Assembly (NCBI RefSeq): GCF_016864375.1
Contig: NZ_CP069356.1
Coordinates: forward strand, 186,001-250,000
From: Microvirga sp. VF16
Lineage (GTDB): Bacteria; Pseudomonadota; Alphaproteobacteria; Rhizobiales; Beijerinckiaceae
Direction of reading: 5' to 3'
Length of the DNA: 64,000 bases
Below, one piece after another: positions 1-8,278 of this stretch (position 1 is its first letter; each line of letters begins with the position of its first letter). Made by a program: the position numbers and the translations under genes. The notes under the pieces are model-generated. The model saw nothing but the letters and a program-made list of their open reading frames with translations, was not told the DNA's origin and ran no database searches.

Positions 1-1212
1 GATGAAGATGAGGTCCTCGGACGCAATGGAGCATTCTTCTTCACCTCTGAGGACCGGGAAGCAGGTGTGCCGAAGAAGGAGATGCAAACCGCTGTGGCTC
101 AAGGACGAGCCGGGGACGAACGCTGGCACCTGAAGAAGGACGGAACCTGTTTCTGGGGGAACGGTGTTCTTATGCCCATCAAGGATGGCGAGCTACTGGG
201 CTATCTCAAGATCCTGCGCGATCGTACGGAGGAGCGGCAAAGCGAGCAGGACCTACGCGAGAGCCAAGAGCGGCTTTGGGAGATCCTGGAGAGTATCTCG
301 GACGCCTTCTATGCTGTGGATCATGAGTGGCGCTTCACCTACATCAACCGCAAGACCGAAGAGATTTGGAGCCGCAGGCGTGAGGACCTTATTGGCAAGG
401 TCTATTGGGAAGAGTTCCCTCAATCTGTCGCTAGTATTCCCTATAAGGCCCATCAACAGGCGATGCAGGAGCGCCGCCCGGTGCGCATTGAGGCTTTATC
501 GCCCATTGTAAAATACTGGGTGGATATCAGCATCTATCCAACAGCCGATGGCGGGCTGTCGGTCTACTTCAGGGACATCAGCGAGCGAAAAAGGGCAGAG
601 GAGCATCAGCGCCTACTGATCAACGAGTTGAATCATCGGGTGAAAAATACCCTTGCTACCGTTCAATCCATCACAAGTCAGACCCTGCGCACGGCTGCGA
701 CACCGGAAGCGGCCAGGGAAGCTATCGCAAGCCGCCTGATTGCCTTATCGCGAGCTCATGATGTTCTGACCCGTGAGAACTGGGAAGGCGCTTATCTGCG
801 TGAAATCATTTGCCAAGCCATCGAGCCTTACCGCTGGTACGGCGATGGTCGCTTCGACATCCGAGGGCCTGAGGTCAGGCTATCCCCTCGCGTTGCGCTG
901 GCGATGGCCATGGCACTCCAGGAGCTTGTGACGAATGCGGTGAAGTACGGTGCACTCTCGAATGGGACAGGCCGGGTGATGATTGTCTGGACACTGACGG
1001 GCGATGCGGGCCAGCCCGTGATGGAAATGTGCTGGGAGGAAATGGGAGGCCCGCCTGTTCAGGAGCCGAGCTGCAGAGGTTTTGGAACGAGATTGATTGA
1101 GCGCAGCCTTGCTCAGGAGTTGAGCGGCAAGGTGGAAATCAAGTTCGAGCCTAGTGGTGTAGTTTGCACCATGGTTTCGCCGCTGGCGGTTGAGACTCAG
1201 CTCGAACGGTAA
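1..1212 (+). CDS. PAS-PAS-HWE sensor histidine kinase (5' end outside window)
   Basis: The reading frame is open from the first base, so the N-terminus lies outside the window. Two PAS-like sensor segments come first (the second contains the YAVDHEWRFTYIN type motif), followed by a C-terminal HWE/HisKA_2 kinase. The phospho-accepting H-box is LINELNHRVKNTLA, near residue 212 of the visible part. The N-box is ALQELVTNAVKYGALS and the late WE pair that names the family is in CWEEMGG. HWE kinases autophosphorylate on His and pass the phosphate to response regulators in light, redox or general stress signalling. No transmembrane segment is visible, so it is probably cytosolic. No partner regulator is adjacent. 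Family is sure; input signal unknown. Confidence 0.92.
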   Translation, partial: DEDEVLGRNGAFFFTSEDREAGVPKKEMQTAVAQGRAGDERWHLKKDGTCFWGNGVLMPIKDGELLGYLKILRDRTEERQSEQDLRESQERLWEILESISDAFYAVDHEWRFTYINRKTEEIWSRRREDLIGKVYWEEFPQSVASIPYKAHQQAMQERRPVRIEALSPIVKYWVDISIYPTADGGLSVYFRDISERKRAEEHQRLLINELNHRVKNTLATVQSITSQTLRTAATPEAAREAIASRLIALSRAHDVLTRENWEGAYLREIICQAIEPYRWYGDGRFDIRGPEVRLSPRVALAMAMALQELVTNAVKYGALSNGTGRVMIVWTLTGDAGQPVMEMCWEEMGGPPVQEPSCRGFGTRLIERSLAQELSGKVEIKFEPSGVVCTMVSPLAVETQLER

Positions 1213-1329
1213 AGATTCTTCCTATTGCTACGGGTTTGAGTAACGACTGCTCGTGGCTCTGAATCGTTTGTCTCAACGGTGGGGGATAGCGCACTCCAGC
1301 GATCAAATGGCTCCGGAGGGAGGACGTCC

Positions 1330-2586
1330 TGTGTAGTAGTCGGCATTTGATCGGACACTCGGCGTCAGAGAGTGATCGGGTCGAGCCTGTCCGACCGGAT
1401 CAGGCTGCAATCATTTTCTCCTTTGCCAGCGGCACCGCATCGAAGAAGGTCTGCATCGGCGTCTTGCCGAAGCACCACCGCCCCTGATGCGGCCGCTCCT
1501 CATTATAACTCCGGACCCAAGCATCAAGATCGCTCTGTAGCTCCGCAATCGAGCCATAAATCTTCTTGCGGAAGGCCACGCGATAGAATTCATCCAGCAC
1601 CGTCTTGTGGAAGCGCTCAACGATGCCATTGGTCTGAGGATTCTTGGTCTTGGTCCTGGAATGATCCACGTCCTCGACCGCCAAGTAGAGTTCGTACTCA
1701 TGGTGTTCGGGATTGCCGCAGTATTCCGTGCCACGATCGGTGAGCACCCGACACAGCTTCACCTCGTGGGCATCGAAGAACGGCAGGACACGGTCGTTGA
1801 GCAGGTCGGCAGCGGTAATCGGCGTCTTGCGATCGTATAGCTTGGCGAACGCCACCTTGGTGTAGGTGTCGATGAACGTCTGTTGGTAGATCCGTCCCAC
1901 TCCTTTCATGTTGCCAACGTAAAAGGTGTCCTGGCCGCCGCAATAGCCGGGGCATTCACTCTCGAACTCGCCGTGCGCTTCTTTTTCAGTCTTGGCCTTC
2001 TCCAAGGCAGCCAACTGGCTCTCGGTCAGGATCAGGCCCTCCTGGGCCACTTTCGCTTCGAGCGCCTTGAGGCGCTTGTTCATGGTTTCGAGATCATGCC
2101 GCTGCCACACCCCGCGCACGCCGGCGGGCGAGATCGAGTGACCGCGCTTGCGCACCTCGTTGGCGATGCGGATCTGACCGAAGGCAGGCTGCTCCAGAGA
2201 GAGGTCGACAATGATCGTCTCGACCTCGGCCGGGGTGCGGTTGGCCAGGAGCGGCTTGCGCCGGGTCAGCTCCTGCAGGGCCATCTCGCCGCCGGTCTCG
2301 TAGAGCTCCTTGAAGCGGTAAAAGCTGTCGCGCGAGTAGCCCATCATGTGGCAGGCCTGGCTGACATTGCCGAGCTGCTTGGCCAGTTCCAGCAGGCCAA
2401 CCTTGGCGCGGATGATCTTCTGCTCGCGGGTCATGGCGGTGTTCCTTGTGAACGCCGAGGCCGGGCGCTGCGCACCCCGACCACTCCGCGCCCAGCCTCG
2501 GCTCATGCCTCAGCCAATCGACACCGTCTGTCAGATTAAGTTCCAACTACTTCAACCCAAGCCTGTGACCCGGCCGAACACTTACA
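1330..2586. mobile_element. IS481-type insertion sequence, tentative boundaries
   Basis: The element surrounds the transposase gene at 1400-2434. Proposed ends start with TGTGTAGTAGTCGGC at 1330 and, on the other strand, TGTAAGTGTTCGGCC from 2586 inward. These are an imperfect inverted pair that needs a one-base gap, and they begin TGT as IS481 ends commonly do. No clear target duplication is seen next to either end, so the boundaries are an inference. Total length of about 1.26 kb fits the family. Confidence 0.5.
1400..2434 (-). CDS. IS481 family transposase
   Basis: A 344-residue DDE transposase. An N-terminal helix-turn-helix region (ACHMMGYSRDSFYRFKELY, residues about 28-46) is followed by a second HTH-like segment and an rve-type catalytic core. 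Visible catalytic positions are the Asp of FIDTYTKVAFAKLY, the Asp of LTDRGTEYCG and the Glu of NGIVERFHKTVLDEFY. The C-terminus has YNEERPHQGRWCFGKTPMQTF, a typical IS481/IS3 ending. The frame is open upstream, but the ATG at 2434 opens the recognisable N-terminus, so the upstream 24 codons are left out. The gene is intact, so the copy could still be mobile. Confidence 0.9.
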   Translation of the reverse strand: MTREQKIIRAKVGLLELAKQLGNVSQACHMMGYSRDSFYRFKELYETGGEMALQELTRRKPLLANRTPAEVETIIVDLSLEQPAFGQIRIANEVRKRGHSISPAGVRGVWQRHDLETMNKRLKALEAKVAQEGLILTESQLAALEKAKTEKEAHGEFESECPGYCGGQDTFYVGNMKGVGRIYQQTFIDTYTKVAFAKLYDRKTPITAADLLNDRVLPFFDAHEVKLCRVLTDRGTEYCGNPEHHEYELYLAVEDVDHSRTKTKNPQTNGIVERFHKTVLDEFYRVAFRKKIYGSIAELQSDLDAWVRSYNEERPHQGRWCFGKTPMQTFFDAVPLAKEKMIAA

Positions 2587-2906
2587 CGCGCGAGTCACGC
2601 AAACGATCAACGTCGGCCAAGCAGGCTGATGCGACAGAGGATTAGGCACACGTCATACGGCTCTCAACTCTTGGCGCTGTCGACCACTAGAGGATTCGAC
2701 GAGCCCTGCTCATGTGTTGGGCCAAATCGCTTGTGCTTCGACTGGGACAGACCCGCCGACGATCAGCGGCATCAGGACCGGCCGTGTGTCCTGTCGGCTA
2801 CAGACATCAGCGCGTAAATCGGACAGATGAGCGGCGGCCGAGCGGCACGATCGCTCTCTCTGTGCCGATTTTCCAGAACCAGCCGAATTGATCGAAGAGA
2901 TTCACC

Positions 2907-3038
2907 ATGACGCAGACAGAAGTCACAGCGCCTGCTTTGTCTCCTGTGTCGACACCAACATTCACGTCGGCTGCTATTCGATTTGTCGTCTCCCTTGCTG
3001 TATTGATCGGCATTAGCCTCCTGCTGGCCAGCCTCTGA
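2907..3038 (+). CDS. small single-pass membrane protein (43 aa), hypothetical
   Basis: A 43-codon frame with a polar N-terminus rich in Thr/Ala/Pro and a hydrophobic C-terminal half (IRFVVSLAVLIGISLLLASL, residues 24-43) that would make one membrane helix. A weak purine stretch (GAAGAGA) precedes the ATG by about six bases. No family is recognised. It stands alone in the 970-base gap between the IS481 element and the LuxR-type gene; the rest of that gap (2587-2906 and 3039-3553) shows nothing supportable. Confidence 0.35.
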   Translation: MTQTEVTAPALSPVSTPTFTSAAIRFVVSLAVLIGISLLLASL

Positions 3039-3553
3039 CCGTGCATCTTCGATGCCTGTGCCCGCTTAGGTACAGCCACAGCCTCATCCATCGGGCATTC
3101 GGGTCCAGACCATGAGGAGCGGATGGGGGCGGTCCTTCCTGGAGCTCAAGCGCCTTTGCCACACGCCAGGCGCTTCTCTTTGTCGGAACTGGCGGGTTCC
3201 GGACCATCCCGTCACTCGTCCGGGACAACTGTGGTTTATTCTCTCAATGCCAGGCGGAAACTCACCTTTGTTCGACGGTGTTGCTTGCTTCCTCGGAGAA
3301 ACTTGAGGTCCCGCCGGGACCTCTGTTGTTGTCTGGGAAGGCAGGAAGTGGTGCCCAGGTTTCTCTCCATGCTTCCGAAAGAAGCCCGATCAAGATACGT
3401 CCTGAGACAAGCCAAACGCTTCAACATTCTTACGGAGTAACGTTTACTCCTTAGTGGCTAACCAGGCTGCCGACCTCTTGATCAGATCCGGGTTCTTCCT
3501 CTTCATGGATGAACGTACCGCGTTTGCGCGGGGCGGACCTCAGGGGGCGGGGA

Positions 3554-4312
3554 ATGTTGAAAGACGAATACGGCTGCGCCGCGCAGCCGAAGGCGCCAGT
3601 GGCTGGCGCTTCAGGTGGCGTCGATCAGGCCATTGAGACTGTGTTGCTCGGCGGGAGTTCGCTGCTTCAAGCCGGTCTCGCCCAGCTCCTCACGGGCACA
3701 CCCTTCGTTGTGGTTGACCACCATGGGCATACCGCCCTCTCCGGTGAGGCGAGCCCACATCCGGCTCTGTTTATTGTTGATGCCGGCGGATCATCTGAAC
3801 AGACGCTTCAGTTTATCGAACTGGCCAAGTGCCAGAATCCTGCGGCACGTGTTGTGCTGATCGCGGACCGCTTTGATCTTGGCTTGATCCATCTGGCGGT
3901 CGCGAGGGAGATCGATAGCGTCTGCATCGCGACCGCAGAGCGGGAGGTTCTGATCAACATCCTCGAGCTCACCATGCTGGGCGAACAGGTGCTTCCTGGG
4001 ACAGTGCTTCAAGCACTTCTCAACCACGCACCTTTGACTTCAAGCGCGGCTCAGACCTCATCGGTCGCTGAGTTGACCTCTCATGATCCGAAAGCGGGCA
4101 AACTCTCCCCGAGAGAGATGGTGATCCTCCAGTCTCTCATGGGAGGTGAGGCTAACAAGGTGATCGCACGAAAGCTCGACATCACGGAGGCCACCATCAA
4201 GGTCCACGTGAAATCCATCCTCCGCAAGATTGGAGCTGCCAATCGCACTCAGGCCGCGATGTGGGCCAACGAGAACCTCCGGGTTGCCGATCGCTCCTTC
4301 ATCAACGCCTAG
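3554..4312 (+). CDS. LuxR/NarL-type response regulator with degenerate receiver domain
   Basis: 252 residues. The N-terminal half folds like a receiver: a hydrophobic first strand (TVLLGGSSLLQAGLAQLL), a candidate phospho-acceptor in ALFIVDAGG and a later VVLIADRF strand. The acidic pair that normally follows strand 1 is replaced by GGS, so metal binding and phosphorylation may be impaired. The C-terminus is a clear LuxR HTH (LSPREMVILQSLMGGEANKVIARKLDITEATIKVHVKSILRKIGAANRTQAAMW). The start at 3554 follows GGGGGCGGGGA; an in-frame start 15 codons upstream lacks such a site. It probably acts as a DNA-binding regulator with unknown or phosphorylation-independent input. Confidence 0.85.
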   Translation: MLKDEYGCAAQPKAPVAGASGGVDQAIETVLLGGSSLLQAGLAQLLTGTPFVVVDHHGHTALSGEASPHPALFIVDAGGSSEQTLQFIELAKCQNPAARVVLIADRFDLGLIHLAVAREIDSVCIATAEREVLINILELTMLGEQVLPGTVLQALLNHAPLTSSAAQTSSVAELTSHDPKAGKLSPREMVILQSLMGGEANKVIARKLDITEATIKVHVKSILRKIGAANRTQAAMWANENLRVADRSFINA

Positions 4313-4488
4313 GGCCGGATCCGAAGGGCTGTCTGACGCGGCACGTGCGCTCGTGCGGAGGGCGCTGGTCACCATCGGTTTGCGGCTGATGCAGAGAGTG
4401 CCGCACTCTCTTTCCCAGCTCACCGTCACACCCTAGCTTGAGCAGAGCTGGACCGACCCGCAGCACCCTTTGTAGAAAGCTGACACCG

Positions 4489-5166
4489 ATGAGCACCACC
4501 CGTGTCTTTCTGCTCGCCTCCGCCTTGGCTCGGCTGATCGAGAAGGAGCGGGGAGGTCAGCGCGTCCGGCAGGGCTTCTTCCCGGATCGGGCAGACCGGA
4601 GCGCCCACGTGCAGCTGGCAGGCGAGACCGGCCACCTCATCCTGGTCTCCCAGTCCGCAGCCGATCCCCATGAGGAGCCAGCTGGGATCTCCCGCTCGCA
4701 GGCGGAAGCCCTGCTCGAGCTGACCGCTGGGCGGATCGAGTATCTGAGCATCACGATCGCCATCGGTTCTCACAACGCCACCATCCAGCGCGTCATCACC
4801 CCGGCGCCGCTCGATCTGATCAGCATTACGTTCAAACAAGACAGGTCAGCCCGGAAGTTCCAGCCGCCGGTCTGGTTTGGGCCCGAAGTTTCCAGTGACC
4901 TCAGCTATCGGGCGCGCTCGATAGCGCTCGCCGGCCTGCCATCTGCTTCGGAGGTGGAAGTCACGAATGCGGCCCTTCATAGCCTGCTTGATGTGCTGGA
5001 TCACCGTGCTGGCGAGCCCCAGCCGCAACCATCCCGGGCGGTGCGTGCCCCCGAGCCTTCCGAGCCGATCCTGGACGCTGAGACCGAGCAAGACCTCGAC
5101 AGGCTCAACATCGAGGACAGCGTGATCCGGGAGCTCGCCCGCTCGTTGCAGCCCCAGGGGCGCTGA
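4489..5166 (+). CDS. degenerate CYTH-like domain protein
   Basis: 225 residues. Not a named gene, but the order of elements resembles the CYTH (adenylate cyclase/thiamine triphosphatase/inorganic polyphosphatase) tunnel fold. Early on comes RVRQGFFP, then LILVSQ with a following EEPAGISRSQAEALLEL, then GRIEYLSI and IQRVITPAPLDLISI. The domain closes with PPVWFGPEVSSDLSYRARSIALAGLP, which matches the typical CYTH ending (W-x-G-x-E-V-T-x-D-x-R-Y). The N-terminal ExExK signature is missing and several charged tunnel residues are replaced, so enzymatic activity is doubtful. The last 60 residues are acidic and low in complexity. The start at 4489 matches the family N-terminus. Assignment is inference from pattern. 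Confidence 0.55.
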   Translation: MSTTRVFLLASALARLIEKERGGQRVRQGFFPDRADRSAHVQLAGETGHLILVSQSAADPHEEPAGISRSQAEALLELTAGRIEYLSITIAIGSHNATIQRVITPAPLDLISITFKQDRSARKFQPPVWFGPEVSSDLSYRARSIALAGLPSASEVEVTNAALHSLLDVLDHRAGEPQPQPSRAVRAPEPSEPILDAETEQDLDRLNIEDSVIRELARSLQPQGR

Positions 5167-5442
5167 GCCTTTGCTCAAGGCGATTGAGTTCGCATCGGCG
5201 GGATCGCCCACATCAACGATGTGAAACCCAAACCACGGGACTTAAAGAGCATACCGGCGATCTGACTTCAAAGCTTTTGCCAGCAAATTCTGCAACGCCT
5301 CGGAGCTAAGATCTCAGAGTAGCTATCGTGGTCCATGATGAGCGCGAGCTTCCTCAGGTGCTCTTTGACGAGACACTCATCGGTCAGAAAGACCATCATC
5401 GTGTCTCTACCGTTGGGCTTTGCTCGACCGGGCAGGGCACAA

Positions 5443-5470
5443 CAAAATGGCCGCTCCCAACAGGAGCGGC
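5443..5470 (-). terminator. Rho-independent terminator of the csp gene at 5513
   Basis: Stem GCCGCTCC (5450-5457) / GGAGCGGC (5463-5470) with a five-base loop. Read on the minus strand it is followed by CATTTTGTT. It lies about 40 bases past the stop of the cold-shock gene. The same stem sequence ends two other csp units in this window. Confidence 0.8.
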
Positions 5471-5512
5471 TGTTCGGAACTGCGGACAATCCGCATCATG
5501 TCTTGAAGTGCC

Positions 5513-5719
5513 TTATACCTTCAGATCGACAGCCGACTCCTTGCCGGTCCTGCGGTCGGACTGGACCTCGTAGGAAACCTTCTGCCCTTCGCTCAGACCT
5601 CTGAGACCAGCACGCTCAACCGCACTGATATGCACGAAAACATCCTTGCACCCGGTATCCGGCTGGATGAAGCCATAACCTTTGGTCTCGTTGAACCACT
5701 TCACCGTACCTGTCGCCAT
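5513..5719 (-). CDS. cold-shock protein, CspA family
   Basis: 68 residues, the usual single cold-shock domain length. RNP1-like KGYGFIQPD and RNP2-like DVFVHISAV are both present, within the family frame MATGTVKWFNETKGYGF to DRRTGKESAVDLKV. It binds single-stranded RNA/DNA and acts as an RNA chaperone in the cytoplasm. The ATG at 5719 follows GGAGAGGGAA. Very similar to the copy at 36879-37088 (same MATGTVKW-NETKGYGFIQPD core), so the two are close paralogues. It has its own terminator downstream. Confidence 0.95.
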   Translation of the reverse strand: MATGTVKWFNETKGYGFIQPDTGCKDVFVHISAVERAGLRGLSEGQKVSYEVQSDRRTGKESAVDLKV

Positions 5720-5916
5720 TGTCGTCTGTATTCCCTCTCCATCGGCCCGAATGGTGTCTGATACCACTCTGCCTTTGCCGCCCTACTCCCAGCGGAGGAA
5801 AGCTAGTTGCGGGACCAAGGGTTGGCAAGCATCAATGGAATACCCGTCCTTGAGTTGCTCCGTTGAGAAATCTCGCTATTTCATGTCACCGGAGACCGGA
5901 CCTAACCGGGAGGAAG

Positions 5917-6156
5917 ATGATGTCGCGATCACCAGGTGGGCGCCGTCCGAACGATCTACTGAAGGCTGCCGAAGCTGCCTTCAAGAAGGCGACAACGAAG
6001 CCGATCGAGGAGCCGCCCAAAACTGCATCCATTCCTGGCGTAAAGGAGACCGTCACCCTGCGCATCGACCAGGATGTGCTGGAGTTCTTCCAGGAGGACG
6101 GCCCAGGCTGGCAGGACCGGATCAATGCAGCCCTCCGCAAGGCTGCCGGCAAGTGA
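5917..6156 (+). CDS. BrnA-like antitoxin domain protein
   Basis: 79 residues. The C-terminal half (ETVTLRIDQDVLEFFQEDGPGWQDRINAALRKAAGK) matches the BrnA antitoxin pattern: a short ribbon followed by a helix giving a ribbon-helix-helix DNA-binding fold. BrnA proteins normally bind and neutralise the ribonuclease toxin BrnT and repress their own operon. No BrnT-sized gene lies next to it: a csp gene is upstream on the other strand and a lipoprotein gene downstream. It is therefore an orphan or serves as a plain repressor. The start ATG at 5917 (or the adjacent ATG at 5920) follows GGGAGGA. Confidence 0.7.
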   Translation: MMSRSPGGRRPNDLLKAAEAAFKKATTKPIEEPPKTASIPGVKETVTLRIDQDVLEFFQEDGPGWQDRINAALRKAAGK

Positions 6157-6185
6157 ATGGCGGTCGCCCGAAGCAGGCTAACCAT

Positions 6186-6611
6186 ATGCACTGGCATGGG
6201 ATCCTGGCGCTGTTTCTTCTGGGAATGACAGGCTGCGTCTCGTCTTCTCTGGCCACGCATCCGAGCGGATGGATGTGCGACGCGGGCGATCAATCGATGG
6301 TCCGCGACACGCTGTACTTTGGCCGTAACCGCCCGAATGGAGGAGCAGTTCGCGAGGCCGAGTGGCAGCGGTTCCTGAATGAGAGCATCACGCCCCGCTT
6401 TCCTGATGGCCTGACGGTGGTGAAGGCAACCGGGCAATGGCGGAATGCGAACGGCCACCTCGAACGAGAGAGATCCGAAGTCGTGACCGTGCTCCATGCC
6501 GGTGATTTCACAGCACGGAGCAAGATTTCAGAGATCATCGCCGCGTACCGGCAGCGCTTTGACCAGGAGGCCGTCCTGCGCGAGCGAACGGCGACCTGCG
6601 CACGGTTCTGA
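6186..6611 (+). CDS. DUF3574 domain lipoprotein
   Basis: 141 residues. It begins with a lipoprotein signal (MHWHGILALFLLGMTGC; lipobox LGMTGC with the Cys at residue 17), so it is predicted to be anchored in the cell envelope. The body shows the DUF3574 pattern: DTLYFGRNRPNGGAVREAEWQRFLNESITPRFPDGLTVV, then QWRNANGHLERERSEVV and a final RQRFDQEAVLRE. The function of DUF3574 is unknown. It starts 30 bases after the BrnA-like gene and may be cotranscribed with it. A downstream MITE-like repeat begins 60 bases after the stop. Confidence 0.85.
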   Translation: MHWHGILALFLLGMTGCVSSSLATHPSGWMCDAGDQSMVRDTLYFGRNRPNGGAVREAEWQRFLNESITPRFPDGLTVVKATGQWRNANGHLERERSEVVTVLHAGDFTARSKISEIIAAYRQRFDQEAVLRERTATCARF

Positions 6612-6670
6612 TCAAACATGAGTGCTGCGAACCGTTGAAAGGTATTTCGACCTGGCCAGCAGCTTATTAT

Positions 6671-6768
6671 TGAGACGGCTTGGGTGATCTTGAAGTGTGT
6701 CGGAGCTTAGTTGGCTATCCGACCCTACCCGTGACCGCCGCTCTTTCAATTGCACCCAAGCCGTCTCA
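6671..6768. repeat. 98-bp MITE-like element with perfect 16-bp inverted ends
   Basis: TGAGACGGCTTGGGTG at 6671-6686 is repeated in inverse orientation as CACCCAAGCCGTCTCA at 6753-6768, with 66 bases between. No open frame is inside. The size and terminal inverted repeats suggest a miniature non-autonomous transposon. A very large hairpin acting as a bidirectional terminator is the alternative; no T-run follows either arm. Confidence 0.65.
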
Positions 6769-6914
6769 GTAGTTGCGAAGTGCCCCGCTGAACAAGAACG
6801 CGTGGGCAGCCCTTAACTCTTTGCTGACCATACCTGATACTTGCCGGATCGTGGCCTGAACGCCTGCCACAATCGGCCGTTAACCACACGGATGTGTACA
6901 GTGAGGTTGCGTAC

Positions 6915-7346
6915 ATGACACCGATCCTGTCCCCATGGACCCGCCCCGAGCCGGCGAAGAAATCAGCCCCGAAGTCCCTGCGTCAACGTGTTCTCGTCGT
7001 TGAGGACGAATTGATCATCGGCGAGATTGCGGCCGAGGCCCTGACGGATGCGGGCTACGAGGTCTTCACGGCAGCGAGCGCTGAAGAGGCCGAGATCCTT
7101 TTGCGGGATGTGTCCGTGGATGTTCTGTTCACCGACATCAATCTGGGCGGTCAAGACGGTTTTGAGCTGGCGCAAGCTGCCTTGTCTCTCCAGCCGCTTT
7201 TGTCGGTTGTCTTCACCTCAGGCCGCTCTCGGATCTGCCACGGCCTATGCGCATCAGCGGGAATGCCTTTTCTCGCCAAGCCGTACCGCCTCACGGAATT
7301 GGTGGAGACGATTGAACGCGCATTGACAGGAACGCCGACACAGTGA
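6915..7346 (+). CDS. single-domain response regulator (CheY-like receiver)
   Basis: 143 residues: a 20-residue Pro/Lys-rich tail and then one receiver domain. The acidic pair is in VLVVEDELIIGEI, the phospho-acceptor Asp in VDVLFTDINLGGQDG, the Thr/Ser switch in VVFTSG and the conserved Lys in FLAKPY. No output domain follows, so it should act by protein contact or as a phosphate sink for a histidine kinase, possibly an HWE kinase like the one at the window start. The start at 6915 is preceded by GTGAGGTT; an ATG 21 bases upstream has no ribosome site. Confidence 0.9.
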   Translation: MTPILSPWTRPEPAKKSAPKSLRQRVLVVEDELIIGEIAAEALTDAGYEVFTAASAEEAEILLRDVSVDVLFTDINLGGQDGFELAQAALSLQPLLSVVFTSGRSRICHGLCASAGMPFLAKPYRLTELVETIERALTGTPTQ

Positions 7347-7500
7347 CGGATCCTTCCGCGTGATTGTCGTCTTCGACGGCCGCGGCCCGGATCACGCCGG
7401 CCACAGCAAGGTGTTCTTTCACCAGCCGAGCGACGGTACCGCCTCCTCAACAAGGACGGTTGTATCCATTCTCCGTTGCCGAGGCGGCGATGGGTTGTTA

Positions 7501-7638
7501 CTACCGCTGGGCAACGGTCAAATGGGCCGACCACATGGGCCGGAGAAGCGGCTCGGCCACAATCCCACCGATCAGGGCAAGGGACACCAGGACAAGGCCT
7601 ACGCGTCCCCACAGCGCAACACGATCCTTCCGGGTCAT
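7501..7638 (-). CDS. small membrane protein (45 aa), hypothetical
   Basis: MTRKDRVALW, then a hydrophobic helix (RVGLVLVSLALIGGIVAE, residues about 12-29), then a short polar tail ending TVAQR. A basic N-terminus before one helix suggests an inner-membrane anchor with the tail outside. A GGTGGG stretch lies ten bases before the ATG. No family is recognised and no neighbour lies on the same strand. Confidence 0.4.
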   Translation of the reverse strand: MTRKDRVALWGRVGLVLVSLALIGGIVAEPLLRPMWSAHLTVAQR

Positions 7639-8278
7639 CAGGAACCCACCGTGCGTCACACATCGAAGAGAACGTAGCTGGCTGATAGTTGGTTGCCAAT
7701 ACGGTCAAGGTGTCTTTCCGGCATGCGCCAGTTCGATAAGCTCCTTGATAGAAGTCCTCATCAGAGCATCCCATGATAGCCCCTCGAGACTTACGCGCTC
7801 CAGGAATGTGGCCCCTGATGGGATGGGCCGTGCCGTTCGATCCGCATCGATGCGGTCACGGTGCAGACCCGCTGGTTCTGCTCATCCCGCAAACATAGCC
7901 TTTCATAGGGGTTGCTCCCCTTTGCGAAGAAATCAAACCCGATCGGGAGAGGAGGTTCCATGCCGGACGCCCGGCTTGGTCTGAGGCCGAGCAAACCCTG
8001 GCTCTTCAATTCAGGTGCAAAGCCGATCATGAACAAAAAGGGTGGGATCACCGACCGAACAAAATGCCTTCCTTGGCACCTGTTGCCTCCGCGACAAAGA
8101 CGCAGATCATGGCTTTTGAAACAATGAAACACATTGTTGCGGCAGATCCCTTTGGAGCCCCTCAAAGCGCATTCTACCCTTAAGTAGAGGCTTCCGTCGC
8201 CGGAAGGACCTTCCGCCTCGAAAAGAAGTTAGTTGGCTCGAGGGGCACGTCGACAAACGCGTTTCTTGAGTGTCGTAA
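7639..8278. other. gene-poor stretch before the Crp/Fnr gene
   Basis: No gene is supportable here. The best candidate is a 56-codon frame on the minus strand (7791-7961, MEPPLPIGFDFFAKG to GPHSWSA) with protein-like composition but no good ribosome site. Longer frames on both strands have arginine- and serine-rich, shadow-like composition. Confidence 0.3.

Noticed and set aside
5682..6611. 309-codon frame ending in the DUF3574 lipoprotein
   Set aside because: Only the part from 6186 has a signal peptide and family motifs; the front overlaps the BrnA-like gene in another frame and the csp gene on the other strand.
7364..7984. 206-codon plus-strand frame after the response regulator
   Set aside because: Arg/Ser/Pro-rich composition without domain and no ribosome site; a 45-codon minus-strand gene inside is better supported.
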